Shown here one piece after another: positions 13,112-25,143 of a stretch of DNA of 64,000 bases. The notes beneath the pieces were generated by a model, which was given only the letters and a program-made list of their open reading frames with translations, made no database searches and was not told where the DNA came from. Location of the stretch: NCBI GenBank assembly GCA_036873135.1, contig JAPTYO010000001.1, positions 46,648,774 to 46,712,773 on the forward strand, written 5' to 3'. Position numbers and translations under genes: made by a program. The number at the start of each line of letters is the position of its first letter. Position 1 is the first letter of the stretch. Source of the stretch: Clarkia xantiana subsp. parviflora (lineage: Eukaryota > Streptophyta > Magnoliopsida > Myrtales > Onagraceae).

Positions 13112-13701
13112 AGGTAAATGTGCTTATTAAAAGTTGCTTTAGCTCATTATTACTGTGTACTAAGGCTTTCAAATATTCAAAAGCCGCTTCTTTTACATGT
13201 ATGTAACTTAATTACCTGATACAGTGATCTTGACAAGAACATGTCTATATTTTTTATAGAAACAGAGTTAAGAAGAACTCGATTTAAGTGGTGATTTGTC
13301 TTCTGGATCTGTATGGCTTGTTATGTATTCTTCTCCTTCCCCACAAGGAGTTATTTAGTTAGAGATGTTTGTGCATTTCAGGTAGTAGATGTTTCCCACT
13401 AAGGCATGCGGTTAAAGATTAGAATGGCAAGTGAAGATTCAGCTCCCAAAACAAAAGTGGACCCTAACTAACTAGGATTTGGGTCTGGATTGGATGAAAC
13501 TTGCTTCGATGGACTTCGGGATTTCACCGTTATCAATATGGTGTTGTGGTTGAGGAGAAAGAATATTATGATTCATCTGGTGCTTGCTTATTGTTGTGTG
13601 AATATTATTATGTGGAGTTGTTTCCATTCTTCTGCAAGGATGAAGCAAGCACATGATGGCAGGAGGAGACAATATGTAAATATATTCGAAAAATGAGAGT
13701 G
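13112..13701 (+). other. 3' flank of the RGP1-like gene
   Basis: Likely 3' UTR followed by AT-rich spacer up to the Mutator-like element at 13711. Two overlapping antiparallel ORFs of 66-68 codons near 13472-13696 have no recognisable content. Confidence 0.4.
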
Positions 13702-13710
13702 TTTTTATTA

Positions 13711-14243
13711 GGGTTAATAACTAAAAAACTGTCCAAGGTTTACCCTATGTTAAAATTAGATGTCTGAAGTTTGAAATGTTAAAATGGACTGTCTCAAGTT
13801 TCATTTTTGTTGAAATTTGGTGTCTTTGTGCGTCTTTTCATCTTCATTTCATCATTTTCATCAACCCACCAACCCACTCATAATCCATCACTCTTTACTT
13901 TTCACAAAATCGTCAAATTTCACCTAAAAATTGAACATTAAAAAAAAAGTTTCTAGAAGAGTGGTTTAGAGCCATTTTCAAAGGACAATAGAGCGAGATT
14001 TACTTGCCCGGATGTGACCAACTTTTTAGGTGACGGTCCCGGCGAGATGACGAGAAGGGAGTGTGTATGAGAGCTCGAATTTGACAGACGGTTTCGTCGG
14101 AATTGACTTCTCTAAAGTAATCACACAGAGACACCAAATTTCAACAAAAATGAAACTTGGGACAGTCCATTTTAACATTTCAAACTTCAGACACCTAATT
14201 TTAACATAGGGTAAACCTTGGACAGTTTTTTAGTTATTAACCC
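13711..14243. mobile_element. Long-TIR Mutator-like MITE (533 bp) with perfect 9-bp target duplication
   Basis: Flanked by the direct repeat TTTTTATTA at 13702-13710 and 14244-14252. Ends are GGGTTAATAACTAAAAAACT and its inverse. The inverted arms extend over about 120 bp (left 13711-13830, right about 14125-14243) and are nearly identical. A 9-bp duplication with long arms is the Mutator superfamily signature. The interior has no transposase ORF, so the element is non-autonomous. Confidence 0.88.
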
Positions 14244-14252
14244 TTTTTATTA

Positions 14253-15456
14253 CGATGTATGAATGAATGAATATTACTTGTTCCCTTACCCAGGCAGAAA
14301 CATTTAGCTTAATAGATAGGATTTTGCTATTGGGATTCACCAGTTTAAGGGACAAAGAGACTTTATCTAACAGAGTATTATTATTATGTTTAAGGGTTGG
14401 TTAACGATCAAATTGCTAGCATAAGGTTGAACACTTCGATAAACTGCTTGAAGTTTTTTTGGTCAATATATTAAATTAGATCTCGATTTGTAGATAAATT
14501 ATATATATGTCAAAATTTCTCTAATTCACAGTCATTCTTAAGCAATTTCATAATTAAAATGATAAAAGTTCCATTTTAATCTACGTTACTAATTATGTCT
14601 AGATTAGACCAACAATTTGACCAAGTTAGCTCTTCTAGTGTTCCATCCAATTTTCCATTAAATCTTATTGTAACTGTAATTGACGTAACTAAACCACACA
14701 AGCAAAAAATGTGGTCACTAAAAAAATATTATTTTAATTATATCCATGTATTCTTCACGTGTATTATCATCTTCTTCATTTAAAAAATAAAAAAAAAAAT
14801 GGCAAAAATTAAACTAATAGCTTGTTTAGGGTTTGACTCAAACTCCGAACAAGCTTCTGATTTGATTTTTGTAAATTAATAATAATAAAAAGATGAAGGA
14901 GTTGATTGATGCAGATGTGTATTTCCATGATTCCATCCATCCATCCGCAATATTACGTTCCGTCAATTTTAGGTTGGATCGTGATTTCCAAGTTCGGATC
15001 ACATCTACAAACTTTAAGAAGATTTCATTTTGGGGTCGATTATCAAGAGAATTACAAATCACGGTGTATATTCGCAATTTACTCCACTAAGAAATAATTA
15101 ACTAATTGTCATTATTCATTTAATTTATAAATAAATAAATATTAAAGAATTTGATCGATGGATTGAAAAAGAAGAAAGTTTTGCATTACCCTCGGACAAG
15201 AGTATAGAGAGATTGAGGGAGAGGAAGAACAGAAGAATTTTTAATCCACAACCCGCAATCTCTGGAAGGCAGGAGAATCAAAGTAGACTAATTTCATCTT
15301 CCTCCTCCTCTGGATCTAGCTAGGGCTTCTCCTCCGATTAACGTCGACACCGCATTCACTCCGCTCGTTGATGATTGATGGCTCCTAGATCCGTCCGTCG
15401 AGCTTCAATTGTCGCGCCTATTCTGCATTCTGGATGTTCCTGAACCTGAGGCGTCC
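14253..15456 (+). promoter_or_regulatory. Upstream region and 5' UTR of the LysM gene
   Basis: AT-rich spacer followed from about 15200 by a purine-rich then CT-rich leader (CTTCCTCCTCCTCTGG near 15300) that is probably the 5' UTR. Short overlapping ORFs around 14838-15097 on both strands show no protein resemblance. Confidence 0.4.
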
Positions 15457-17851
15457 ATGGGAAGAGAGAGGCGCAACGGGAGTTATGACTTTTTATTTGC
15501 CGACAACGCCAATGCTGTAGATCGATGGCCTGGAGAGAATGGTGGCTTTACTGACCACAGCTACACCCGCAACGGCCATGGGGATAGCTGCTCCTCTTTG
15601 GTCAATCTGTTTCCGATCTCCTCATCCTCCCCATCGGTTTCACCGTCGCAGCCGCAGGCTTCCACATCTCAATCTGGTTATATTCAACATCATGTTTCTA
15701 AGTTCGATACTTTAGCTGGAATTGCTATCAGATACGGGGTTGAGGTAATAAGTTATGTTCTTCTTGTTGTGGTATGATATTGCTCGATGCATTTATAACA
15801 TATAATAATAAAATGTCTGATAATCAATGTGGAAAGCCTTACTCGCCAAATTGATGAATTTGATCAAACCTAATAATTCTCACTAATCACTTTTCAGAAT
15901 CTCTCGAAAGATATTATTTTTAAAAATATTAAGTTTTCTATCGATGCACTTGTATGTATTTAGGTATTATGTTGTATTCATTGGTTTATCTATGAAGATT
16001 ATATTCCTTAATGTTACGTTGCAGGTGGCTGACATTAAAAGGTTGAATGGCTTAGTTACAGATATCCAAATGTTTGCTCTGAAGTCAGTGAGCATTCCTC
16101 CGGGAAGACATCCACCCTCAATTTGTTTGTCAAATGGTTTAGAGGCATCTGGGTATGTACACATTCCAATAAATCTCACCCATATGAACCATTTGGATCT
16201 ACACATATTAATGCATAGTGTTTTAGCCTTTTGGGGTCACAAGATTACAAGAACTAGAAGTAGCTAGCGAGTTTAGAAACCCTTATCTACCATGCATAAT
16301 GATCACAAAATTCCCTTCATTGGTCTTTAGCATTTCAGGCTGTTTAGCTTGCCACAATGTATAATTGCACCGGAGCTTATGTTTATCTAAGCATGCCCAC
16401 AAGTTAAAGGATCTTGTAAGGTGTGAATCTGAAAAATCTAGTTTTGGACCGGATCGTCATCTTGTGTCTGCTTTCAAACATAGATGAAGATTAATGTAGA
16501 AATTCCACTTGCACGCAATTGACCAAGGGTGGAAATTACTTTCCTGGGTATTTTTGAAACAGCTGTACCGGTTTTTCTCAGTTCTCTCATGATTCAGCTT
16601 GTATTTAAAGAAGATTTTGGTCATTTAGGGATACTTTTAATTAGCAATACTAGTGAAGGGGAAGTGTATCACAAATCTCTAGATATCTAATAAAAAAGGT
16701 TGCAAAAACTGGGTTTACTCTCCATTCACCATTGCATGTTGGCTTATGAGACTCCAAAGGACTAGGAGGAAGTTGCTTCTTAACCCATCCTTGTCCGTCT
16801 TCAAGTTGCAGCTAGATTTCTCTATAGCTACAGTTGCATTACTGGTAGATTATTGTGGGCTTTATTATATCCTTCTGGCCTTCTGAGTGTTAAATCGTTC
16901 TATAGAATGTGGCTAAAGTTTAGAGTTACTTCATTGCTGCTTGACTGTTGGCTTCTGTGGAAATTGATCTATTGTAGGACAGATATTTTAGTGTTTGTGA
17001 CATTTCATCGTTTCCAGAGAAATGGTCAGTGGTTGATTTGGTTTTTATCAACTGTAACATTTTTTCTTTTCTTAAAAAGATGTATGAAAAACTGTTGCAG
17101 GGAAAGTAGCTCAGAACGGACCCCTCCACGTCACCAAGATCTGTTGGACTCGTTCCAATCCTTGAGACTGAAGTCGTCGTCGTCTCAGGAGAAGGTATCT
17201 CCCGCAATGAACTCATTACGAGGTTACTACAGACTAAGATCCAATACTACCAGTCAAGAAGAACTCCCCCAATCAGAAATAGTGGCCCACAGAAATCAAG
17301 AAGATGGACCGTTCCTCCCATCATACATGAATCCACCCCTGAGTCGGCACAGAAAGTCGAGGAGTGTTGCCAATAATTTCCTAGAGATGGAAATGACAGA
17401 AGGAGGAGAAGCCGAGTCGGAAATGTGGAGTGAAAAGCTGGTGAGGAGGAGGCAGAAGTCCGAGACAGACTTCTCTAAATCCACAGAGAAGAAGAAGAAG
17501 ATAGTGGAGGAGAATGGATTAGTTGCCGGTGGTAGTGGAGGAGGTGGCGGTTTTTCACCCATAACCAGTAAAGGTTTGGCTCAGAGATCCAAACAGGTTG
17601 GCCTTGGTGGCGGTGGTGGTAGTGGTCAGAATCTCATAAGCTTGGGTGATTCTGTTGTGGTTGGTGATGGCGGTGTGAGGAAATCGATGAGCACTCCCAG
17701 TTTGCAGGACCAAGAAACGGGCGGCACTATTCGATGGGCAACAACTTTGAAAAGGAGTTCGAAACCCGACTTACTGGCGCCGCCATCTGCAGCCACTGCT
17801 AGGCCTATTCTGCCCAAGCCTGGGTGGAAGAGCAAGACTGCACTTGATTGA
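15457..17851 (+). CDS. LysM domain-containing protein (non-secreted type)
   Basis: Three exons, 15457-15744, 16025-16152 and 17101-17851 (TGA), encode 388 residues. One LysM module lies at about residues 75-121 (YIQHHVSKFDTLAGIAIRYG continuing into VADIKRLNGLVTD), preceded by a Ser-rich N-terminus. The remaining two thirds are low-complexity: Ser/Arg-rich, with KKKK, Gly-rich runs (GGSGGGGG) and a C-terminal segment (STPSLQDQ, RPILPKPGWKSKTALD). There is no signal peptide or membrane segment, so it is not a LysM receptor kinase or LYM protein. It resembles plant intracellular LysM proteins whose ligand and role are not established. The intron before exon 3 is 948 bp; the open frame running into exon 3 from 16853 is intronic. 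Confidence 0.88.
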
Positions 17852-18415
17852 TTTAACTGACACAGAGAGACAGAGGTATATTTCGTTATTAACATTCTTC
17901 TTCTTCTTTGTTTATTTCGTCTCTGCTTCTTCTAAATTTTCTGGGTCTTTAAAATTTTGCAAAATACAAAGGAAATGGGGGAGTGGCGTATATGTTAAAG
18001 GAGGGTAAATATATGAGAGGGGGTTATAGTTTTTCAATTATGAGATGAGATGTGGGGTATAAAATTGTAGCCATATACACCTGTGGAGAGGGATTTCGTG
18101 TATGTATGTATTCATATATAGTGCTTGTTTGTACTCCAACCCCAAAAGAAGTTAAGAAAAGAAAGTTCATTTGAAATCTTTCAAGTTTATTTTGTTTCAA
18201 ATCTTGTAACTAACTTGAAATGATAAATGAATGAATATAGCATAGTATTAGTCGGTTAACTGGAGCTCCTTTTAACATAGAGCTCAAAATTTGTCACATC
18301 CAACTCCGGCTAACCAGATGAAGATTCAAAGCTGGCATCACTTTGGTCGTCCTTTGTATCGACGACTAGCTATTTTGTGTGTGCGTGAAATCTATCAACT
18401 CAAACGTGATACGTT
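17852..18415 (+). other. 3' UTR/flank of the LysM gene
   Basis: Downstream sequence with AATAAA-like A-rich stretches and no coding resemblance, ending at the next inverted-repeat element. Confidence 0.4.
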
Positions 18416-18424
18416 TTTTTAGGA

Positions 18425-19081
18425 GGGTTAATAACCTAGTAGAGGTCTGAAGTTTGCTGGGAGAGGTTTGAAGTTTTAAATGTTGATTTGAGAGGTCTGA
18501 AGTTTCAACTTTGTTGATTTGAGGTTTTCCGTCCATTTTTAGGGTTAAATTTAACAGAATTGTGTGAAATGACATTCTTGCCCTTTTAATATTTTGTTTT
18601 ATTTAATATCTCATTTGAGTAAATGTGAAATGACAAAATTACCCCTAAAGTCAAATTACTCCGGCCACCACCACCTCAGCTCCGGCGACCACCACCGACC
18701 ACCTAAAAAGCTCTGATCGGAGCCGTGTTGGTGGTCGGTGGTGGTCGTCGGAGTTCGGTGGTGGTCGTCGGAGCCGAGGTGGTGGTGGCCGGAGTCGGGT
18801 GGCGGTGGCCGGAGCTGTGGTGGCTTTAAGGGCATTTTCGTCTTTTCCTTCAAGCATGTGAGGGGCACACTTTGATAGAAGGGCATTTTTGGAATTTAAC
18901 TTTATTTCTGGTCACATGCCAAGCACGTGACCAATTTCTGTCACAATTAACGGTAAAAACAGACGGAGACCGTTGTTATCATCAAAGTTGAAACTTCAGA
19001 CCTCTCAAATCAACATTTGAAACTTCAGTCCTCTCCCGTTAACATAGGTCAAACTTCAGACATCTCCTAGGTTATTAACCC
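18425..19081. mobile_element. Mutator-like MITE with GC-rich core (657 bp)
   Basis: Flanks TTTTTAGGA (18416-18424) and TTTTTATGA (19082-19090) agree at 8 of 9 positions. Ends GGGTTAATAACCTAG and CTAGGTTATTAACCC are inverted, and the arms (GAGGTCTGAAGTTT and inverse) extend over about 150 bp. The core near 18660-18830 is unusually GC-rich, made of CCGG/CCACCACC units, and gives spurious Pro/His-rich ORFs. The element at 46435-47298 has the same arms and core, so both belong to one family. Confidence 0.82.
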
Positions 19082-19325
19082 TTTTTATGACCTAGCCTTG
19101 AGGTGATGTAATATTTTAGAGAAGAGAAAATAAAAATCAGCAGCAAAAAGTAGCTTACGTTACCTTTTCCCAGCTATGCATATCTTAAAGAAATATCAAA
19201 TTAAAACTCAACTTTAATGAGAAAGGTGATATAGATAGTAAGTAGCCTGTATAGAGATATACTAGTCATTGATTCACTCAATCGTTACATGAGATTCTAC
19301 ATGGATAAAAAATTATTTTATAATA

Positions 19326-19729
19326 GGAAAAGAACCTAAAAACTGTCTGAACTTTACACCGTGTGTCAGGTTGGTGTCTGAAGTTTAGAATGACTATTCG
19401 AATTTTCATATATGTTGCTATTTGGTGACTTCGTCTATTTTTGGGTTAAACTTGACGGAATCCGGTCACGTGGGTGGCTGGAGATGGGTGGCCGGAGTCG
19501 AAGATGGGTGGCCGGAGTCGGGGTGAGTGGCCGGATTGTCAGTTTTTTTTTTTTTTTTAAAGGCAAAATTGTCTTTTCCAGTAAGTATGTTAAATTTAAC
19601 TCAAAAAACTAACGGAAAACCAAATAGACACAAAACTGAAATTTGGGAAACCAAATATCAGCAATTTAAAATTGAGACACCAAACTGACACTCAGGTCAA
19701 AATTCAAACATTTATTAGGTTCTATTCCC
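19326..19729. mobile_element. Mutator-like MITE (404 bp) with perfect 9-bp target duplication
   Basis: The direct repeat TTTATAATA lies at 19317-19325 and 19730-19738. The left end GGAAAAGAACCTAAAAACTG is related, inverted, to the right end (TTATTAGGTTCTATTCCC). The arms continue through TTGGTGTCTGAAGTTTAG and its diverged inverse. The core is GC-rich (GGTGGCCGGAGTCG repeats) with a T16 run. No ORF. Confidence 0.8.
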
Positions 19730-20013
19730 TTTATAATATTATTATTAACTCACAAGATAGAAGTTTAAATTATATATATATATACTTGGAAAACTATATG
19801 TAAAAGTTTATTCAGAAATTATAAAAGTTCTAAAAGTAGCATTCCGACAAAGTTCTGAATGTGTCTATGAATGTAATTAGGCATAAAGTTAACTATAATT
19901 ACATAGTATGCCACTATCTCACCGTTGGCATGTTTTTGGGATGCCACGTTTGGAAGCTCTATCAGACTCCATTATATATATATTATATTATATAATATCT
20001 AATGAGATACTAC

Positions 20014-20613
20014 TAGGGATGGCAACAGGGCGGGTCGGGGCGGGTTTTGGCAGCCCCGGACCCGCCCCGCGGGTCGGCCTGGCTGACCCGGCCCCGGCCA
20101 ATTGGACATTCCGGGTCGGGTCAGCAATCCCGCGGGTCGACCCGCGGGGCCCCGACCCGCCCCGTCATGTGAACAATTTTTTTTTTTTCTTCCACTTTTC
20201 AATATTAAATACAATTTTTTTTGTCAAAATATTACATTATATATAAATTCAAAACATAAATCTAACACCAATCAAATATAAACAACAAACACATCAAATT
20301 CATTACAAATACAAATTCAAATCCAAACACCAAATTAACAAATCCTAATAATCTAAATATACATATATTTGTAATTTGGTACATGTTATTTATATAGGTA
20401 TATTAACCATATTATTTAGTAAATGTTAGATCATATTAACATAAAAAAAAAAAAAAATTATATATATATGCATTTCGGGGCGGGTCTACGGGGCCCCGGG
20501 TCTCTAGACCCGGACCCGCCCCGACCCGGACCCGTGACCCGCGGGTCGGCGGGTCAAAACCAGGTCGGGGGCCCCGCGGGTCAGCGGGGCCCCGAGACCC
20601 GTTGTCATCCCTA
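20014..20613. mobile_element. hAT-type non-autonomous element (600 bp) with perfect 8-bp target duplication
   Basis: The target duplication GATACTAC is at 20006-20013 and 20614-20621. Ends TAGGGATGGCAACAGG and CCGTTGTCATCCCTA are inverted. Both subterminal zones (20026-20165 and 20475-20600) are packed with CGGGTC/GACCCG, while the centre is very AT-rich. ORFs across the GC zones are repeat artefacts. Confidence 0.85.
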
Positions 20614-20630
20614 GATACTACCAGCAGTAC

Positions 20631-21125
20631 TAGGGGTGGGCATAAAAACCCGGGAACCCGAAATCCGAGGAAAATCGCCCCGATCCGTTTCGAGTTAAAA
20701 TTCGAGCTCATTTCGGGAAATTCGAAAAAACCGAACCTGCCCGCCTACAACTAAAAATAATCATTAAAAAACATAACATTTGAGACCAATAGTATAATTA
20801 ATGATGTGAACATTTTATACTATAATTTTTTTGTGTATAAACAACATAAAATTATGATATAAATCATTTCACGTATAGTTTTTCTCAATGCTGTGAAGTT
20901 TTTGACCGATTTAACAAAAAATAACATAAATATGTTAATTGTTTAAAAACCGAACATAAATTTCATATTTGTTTTGGATATACATAGATTTATTTATAAT
21001 ATGCATTTTCATATATGTGTTAAACTGTTAATTGGTTTAACCATCCCGAACCCGAAAAACACGAGAATTTATGGGCGGTATTTATTCTTCAAAAACCCCG
21101 TCTGAACCCGCCCGCGTCCACCCTA
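20631..21125. mobile_element. hAT-like inverted-repeat element (about 495 bp), no clear target duplication
   Basis: The left end TAGGGGTGGGCATAAAAACC and right end CGCGTCCACCCTA are inverted in part, with further CGGG/CCCG subterminal motifs and an AT-rich centre. The layout copies the neighbour at 20014. The flanks AGCAGTAC and ATAATACT only partly agree, so the superfamily call is inferred. Confidence 0.55.
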
Positions 21126-21198
21126 ATAATACTATTACCACCATTGAATATTTGAATGTAAAAAAGAAGTTTGCATTTTGTTGGCCAATTTTTTTTCG

Positions 21199-21250
21199 TG
21201 GGCCAGCTTTGTGGTTATTAATGGGCCATCTATTTGTAATTAAATGGGCC
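21199..21250 (+). promoter_or_regulatory. Three site II (TGGGCC) elements upstream of the SETD9-like gene
   Basis: TGGGCC occurs at 21199-21204, 21222-21227 and 21245-21250, some 210-260 bp before the start codon at 21459. Clusters of TGGGCC/T (site II, bound by TCP factors) are typical of plant housekeeping promoters. The assignment rests on motif and position only. Confidence 0.55.
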
Positions 21251-21458
21251 GGGCTTTGTATTGAGAAGAGGGGAGGTCCGTTTTAAGACAACTCAACTCA
21301 AGAGTCCCCAGCAAGAGACTGCGGGCGTAGTGCGTACCACTACGAGGAAGAAGAAGAGCAGGGCAGTGCAGTGCAGTTGTTGTCTTCTCTCTTCAGTTGC
21401 TGCTCTGCTACTCCTCTGCGCTAGAAGACGGACTTCTCCTTCTGTATCTGCTCCGGCA

Positions 21459-24400
21459 ATGGTGTTTCTGAAACTCTTTCAGAAATTTCAAGAGGTTTCT
21501 CTCTATATCTCCGCTCATTATTCTCTACTATGTGGCAATTATTTCTTGCCTGCTTGCACATGAATTTGAACTAGACGATCCAGAAATCTGCTCAAAATTC
21601 GTTCATGTATAAAGATCTCATTTGTGTTGAATCCGTAGTGTCATTTTCTATTCTACCAAACAAGACTTAAAAGACTAATTGCGTTTGCAAGCCTTCCGTT
21701 GTTGATTCCTCTGCTCGAGTTCCATCTTTGTTCTAACTAATTAATGGTGGCACAGGGGGTGAAAGTTCTTGCCAAAAGCCCTACTTTTGCTAAAGATCCA
21801 AGACAGTTTCAATTTGAAGCAGATATTAATCGCCTGTTCCTCTACACAAGGTTAGATATCATCAATTTACATTTCCTAGATTATTTTTAACTTCAATGAC
21901 CACTGATTTACTACTTGCTCTACTGAATGTCCTTTCGCTGATGATATATTATGCCGCCATTCATTTCCTTGCACTCAGTTGCTTTAGCATTTCTTTTTTC
22001 TGAAAATGGATCAACTGTCTCTACTCATATCTCACCTTCAACCTGTTATCTACTTGAGAGAACTGAGTTAAAAAACAAGGAATAGGGGGCTAAAGTAGGG
22101 GCATTTACTTCTCAACAATCATTTTATAATATTGTCTCTTCTAAGTTAGGGAAGCCAGAAACCTACATTTCATATGCATGAAATATTTTTCAGCTGGCAT
22201 ATGACCATATCCCTCTCAAAAGATCAGTTTTCCCCTTATCAATCTGCTTAAATTAAGGATCTTTCTGGGAGATGTTCCACTGCACATTTTATCCCTTGGA
22301 AACCCAACATTCAGGAAATATTATAACTTAGGCCTTCCATTGATATTGTGGATGCCCCCCCCCCCCCCCAATATGATTATAGAACTAAATTACTCTCTAT
22401 CTCCTAGTATATAGACAACCGGTTGAAATTCTAAAGAATCTATTGAGCAAATCCACATTGGTAAGGGAAACCGTTAGTATTTCAAGAACTCGTCTCAACA
22501 TTTGCTATCCAGTCTCAGTTTGTTGCATGCAAGAGCAAAGGATTAGAGAATGGTCAACATAGTCTTTTTCTTTTTGTAAAGGAACCATCTTATTAACCAT
22601 AATCAGTCGCCACATATGAATTCCTAAGTATAAGAGGGTATATGGATCATATGTTAGGAAGCTGAAAACAGTCCCCATTGTCCTCAGCTATGTGCTTAAT
22701 TCTAATTTTTATGCGTCGGCTTAATTTATTATCTATTACTATGTGTTTAAGAGTTGAGACCAAGATGGAAGTTATTATAAAATTGCTTTATCATTTGCTT
22801 TATCAGTTCTATCAATGTCTTTCTCTAGGACTTGCAATCTTTTGCATAACATGACATGAATGCCACAATATTGACCTGGTATATTTTGTTCCATGTAGTA
22901 GGTTTCCTTAAAAAAAGGATATACAGTACAGTAGACACAATATTGACACAATGTCAATATGAAAGTGTCATGGATGCATGATCTGCTGATCTACTTGCAT
23001 CCAATAAACATATCATCCTTCTGTTCGAGTTATCCGAACTGTTATAACATGTTGCGATGATAAGCAGACATTGGATCTCATTTTACTATTTAATTTGGAA
23101 AATTTGGAGAAATCTGTTAACATCTCCAGTGAAGAGAAAGTGATGGTGCAGAGCCACACTAATGCACATTCCTCGTAGACTATGAAGGAGACCTGTATAA
23201 AAACAATGTCACTGTCAAAAGCTCATTATGCAAGTTCCCAATTGATGACCTTAAAATGTCTTTCCAGATTGAATTTCGTAAGAAGCATTTCTCGTGTATA
23301 TGAGTCTATCTCTTTATTTAATTTCTCCCCTCTCTTTTTCATTGACAATAGTTGTCCTTTTCCAATATTACTGATTTATAGTGCTATACTTATTATCCCT
23401 CCCATGATTTTTCTAAATGATAAGCATATGGTTGATGATGTCCATATACTGTACTTTGCTTTGGCAATACCTGTATGATGCTTATATAAACACGATACGC
23501 TGATTCTGCTATATCTTCTATTTTGTACACTTTATTATTCTTCAGCTACAATCGTGTGGGAAGTGATGCGGAAGATGCAGATATAGACGAGATCATAGAG
23601 ATGGCTGGCAAGGCTTCTGTCGAGGATCAGCAGAAACAAGTACAGGAAAATGTCCATTCTCAAATCAAGAGCTTCTGTAGTTTCATGGATGAGATTCTCA
23701 TTCCTGACGTCAGCAAGTCTGACAAGGCTTCTTCTCCTGAATCTGTTTCTGCTCATCCTCGTAGTGGGCTAAGTTTGGCTGTTGGAGGGACTGGCCAAGG
23801 ACGTAATCATCCTGGTGAGTTTAAGTTCTCAGTTGGCAACCCTTTATTGAAGGGCTGCTTGGAGTTACGTTGAAATGTTGTACACAACTATTTCAAACTA
23901 CAGTTCATGTTCTAGAAGAATGCATCCGTGTATCCAATTCATGTTCCATCTGCATCAAGTAAAAACCAAGTCATAAGAAACCGATACAAGTATGCTGACA
24001 ATTACATAGTTCACTTTTGTGTTGACATTAGATTAGAGAAAATATTCCTTTTGCCAGGAAACATGTCAGATATGCAAACTAGACCTACATTAGCAGTGTT
24101 GAATTGTTTCAGATGAAACTAATATTAAAAATAGAAAGAAGAAAAAACTTGTTTTCAAATGAAACCGTTGGATTTTGTGATTGGTTTGTGAGGAGAATCA
24201 GACACATCTTTTCATTCATGTGAGAAAAACAAAGAGAGGTCAATCTTTGTCTCTACTGGTACTTTGATAGGAGTTTTGTGTCTGATATTTGACTCTTTAT
24301 ATTATTTTCAGCGCAGACATACCTGAGACAAGACCGCTGAAACTTGCTGAAATATCTCAGAGAATGAAGGATGAGTTTGGCTACACTCTTGCTGTAAAAC

Positions 24401-25143
24401 AGTCCCTAATCCCCCACGAAGAGGCAGGTCGTGGTTTATTTCTCGATGGCAAAGCTGATGTTGGGACTGTCATAGCCTTATACCCAGGAGTCATATACTC
24501 CCCAGCTTACTACCGTTACATTCCTGGGTACCCGCGCGTTGATGCCAAGAACCCCTATCTCATTACAAGGTATGATGGGACTGTAATTAATGCACAACCG
24601 TGGGGTTTGGGTGGTGAATGTCGAGAAGTCTGGACAGGCAAGAATGTTCCAGATATTAGTAAGGGCGGTGAACCATTGCAAGGTAATCTAAATGGTTCGG
24701 ATCGGATGTGGAAGCTCTTGAGCAGGCCATTGGAAGCACCGGCACAAGGAAAGATTAATGATGTTTTGGAGAGGAGAAACCCACTGGCTTTGGCTCACTT
24801 TGCAAACCACCCAGCAAAGAGCACGGACCCTAATGTCATGATATGTCCTTTCGATTTCCCGATAAATGAAACTGGTATGAGGCCTTACATTCCCAACATA
24901 CAGTTTGGTGGAGGGGTGGAAGAGCAAGTGAGGATGAAAAAATTCGGTAATTTTTGGTTTAAGCTGGGTAAAAGAAGTAGTGAAGGGTTGAATGTCCCAA
25001 TGATGAAGACTTTAGTTCTGGTGGCGACTCGGGAGCTTAATGATGAGGAACTGCTATTAAATTACAGGTTGAGTAACTCGAAGAGGCGGCCTGCATGGTA
25101 TACACCCGTCGATGAAGAGGAAGACCGAAGAAGGTGGAGTTAA
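21459..25143 (+). CDS. SETD9: SET domain-containing protein 9-like
   Basis: Exons 21459-21494, 21756-21850, 23546-23814 and 24317-25143 (TAA) give 408 residues. The ATG opens [20 protein letters not shown]. Residues about 150-395 form the SET region: [20 protein letters not shown] at its start, [17 protein letters not shown] in place of the cofactor-binding NH motif, and [18 protein letters not shown] for the end motif. The closest family I recognise is SETD9, a methyltransferase-like group with no firmly known substrate. Methyltransferase activity is therefore only inferred. The last junction uses the second of two closely spaced AGs (24315-24316), which alone keeps frame. Intron 2 is about 1.7 kb, contains a run of 15 C at 22355-22369, and shows no other feature. 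Confidence 0.88.

Noticed and set aside
16853..17100. Hydrophobic N-terminal extension of the LysM protein
   Set aside because: The open frame crosses an intron; joining exon 16025-16152 to 17101 is in frame and restores the expected protein, and the extra part has no family similarity.
20423..20711. Gly/Pro/Arg-rich ORFs
   Set aside because: They run through the CGGGTC-rich cap of a hAT-type element and across its border.
22355..22369. Run of 15 C as a regulatory quadruplex
   Set aside because: A single homopolymer in an intron; more likely a slippage tract or assembly-sensitive base run.
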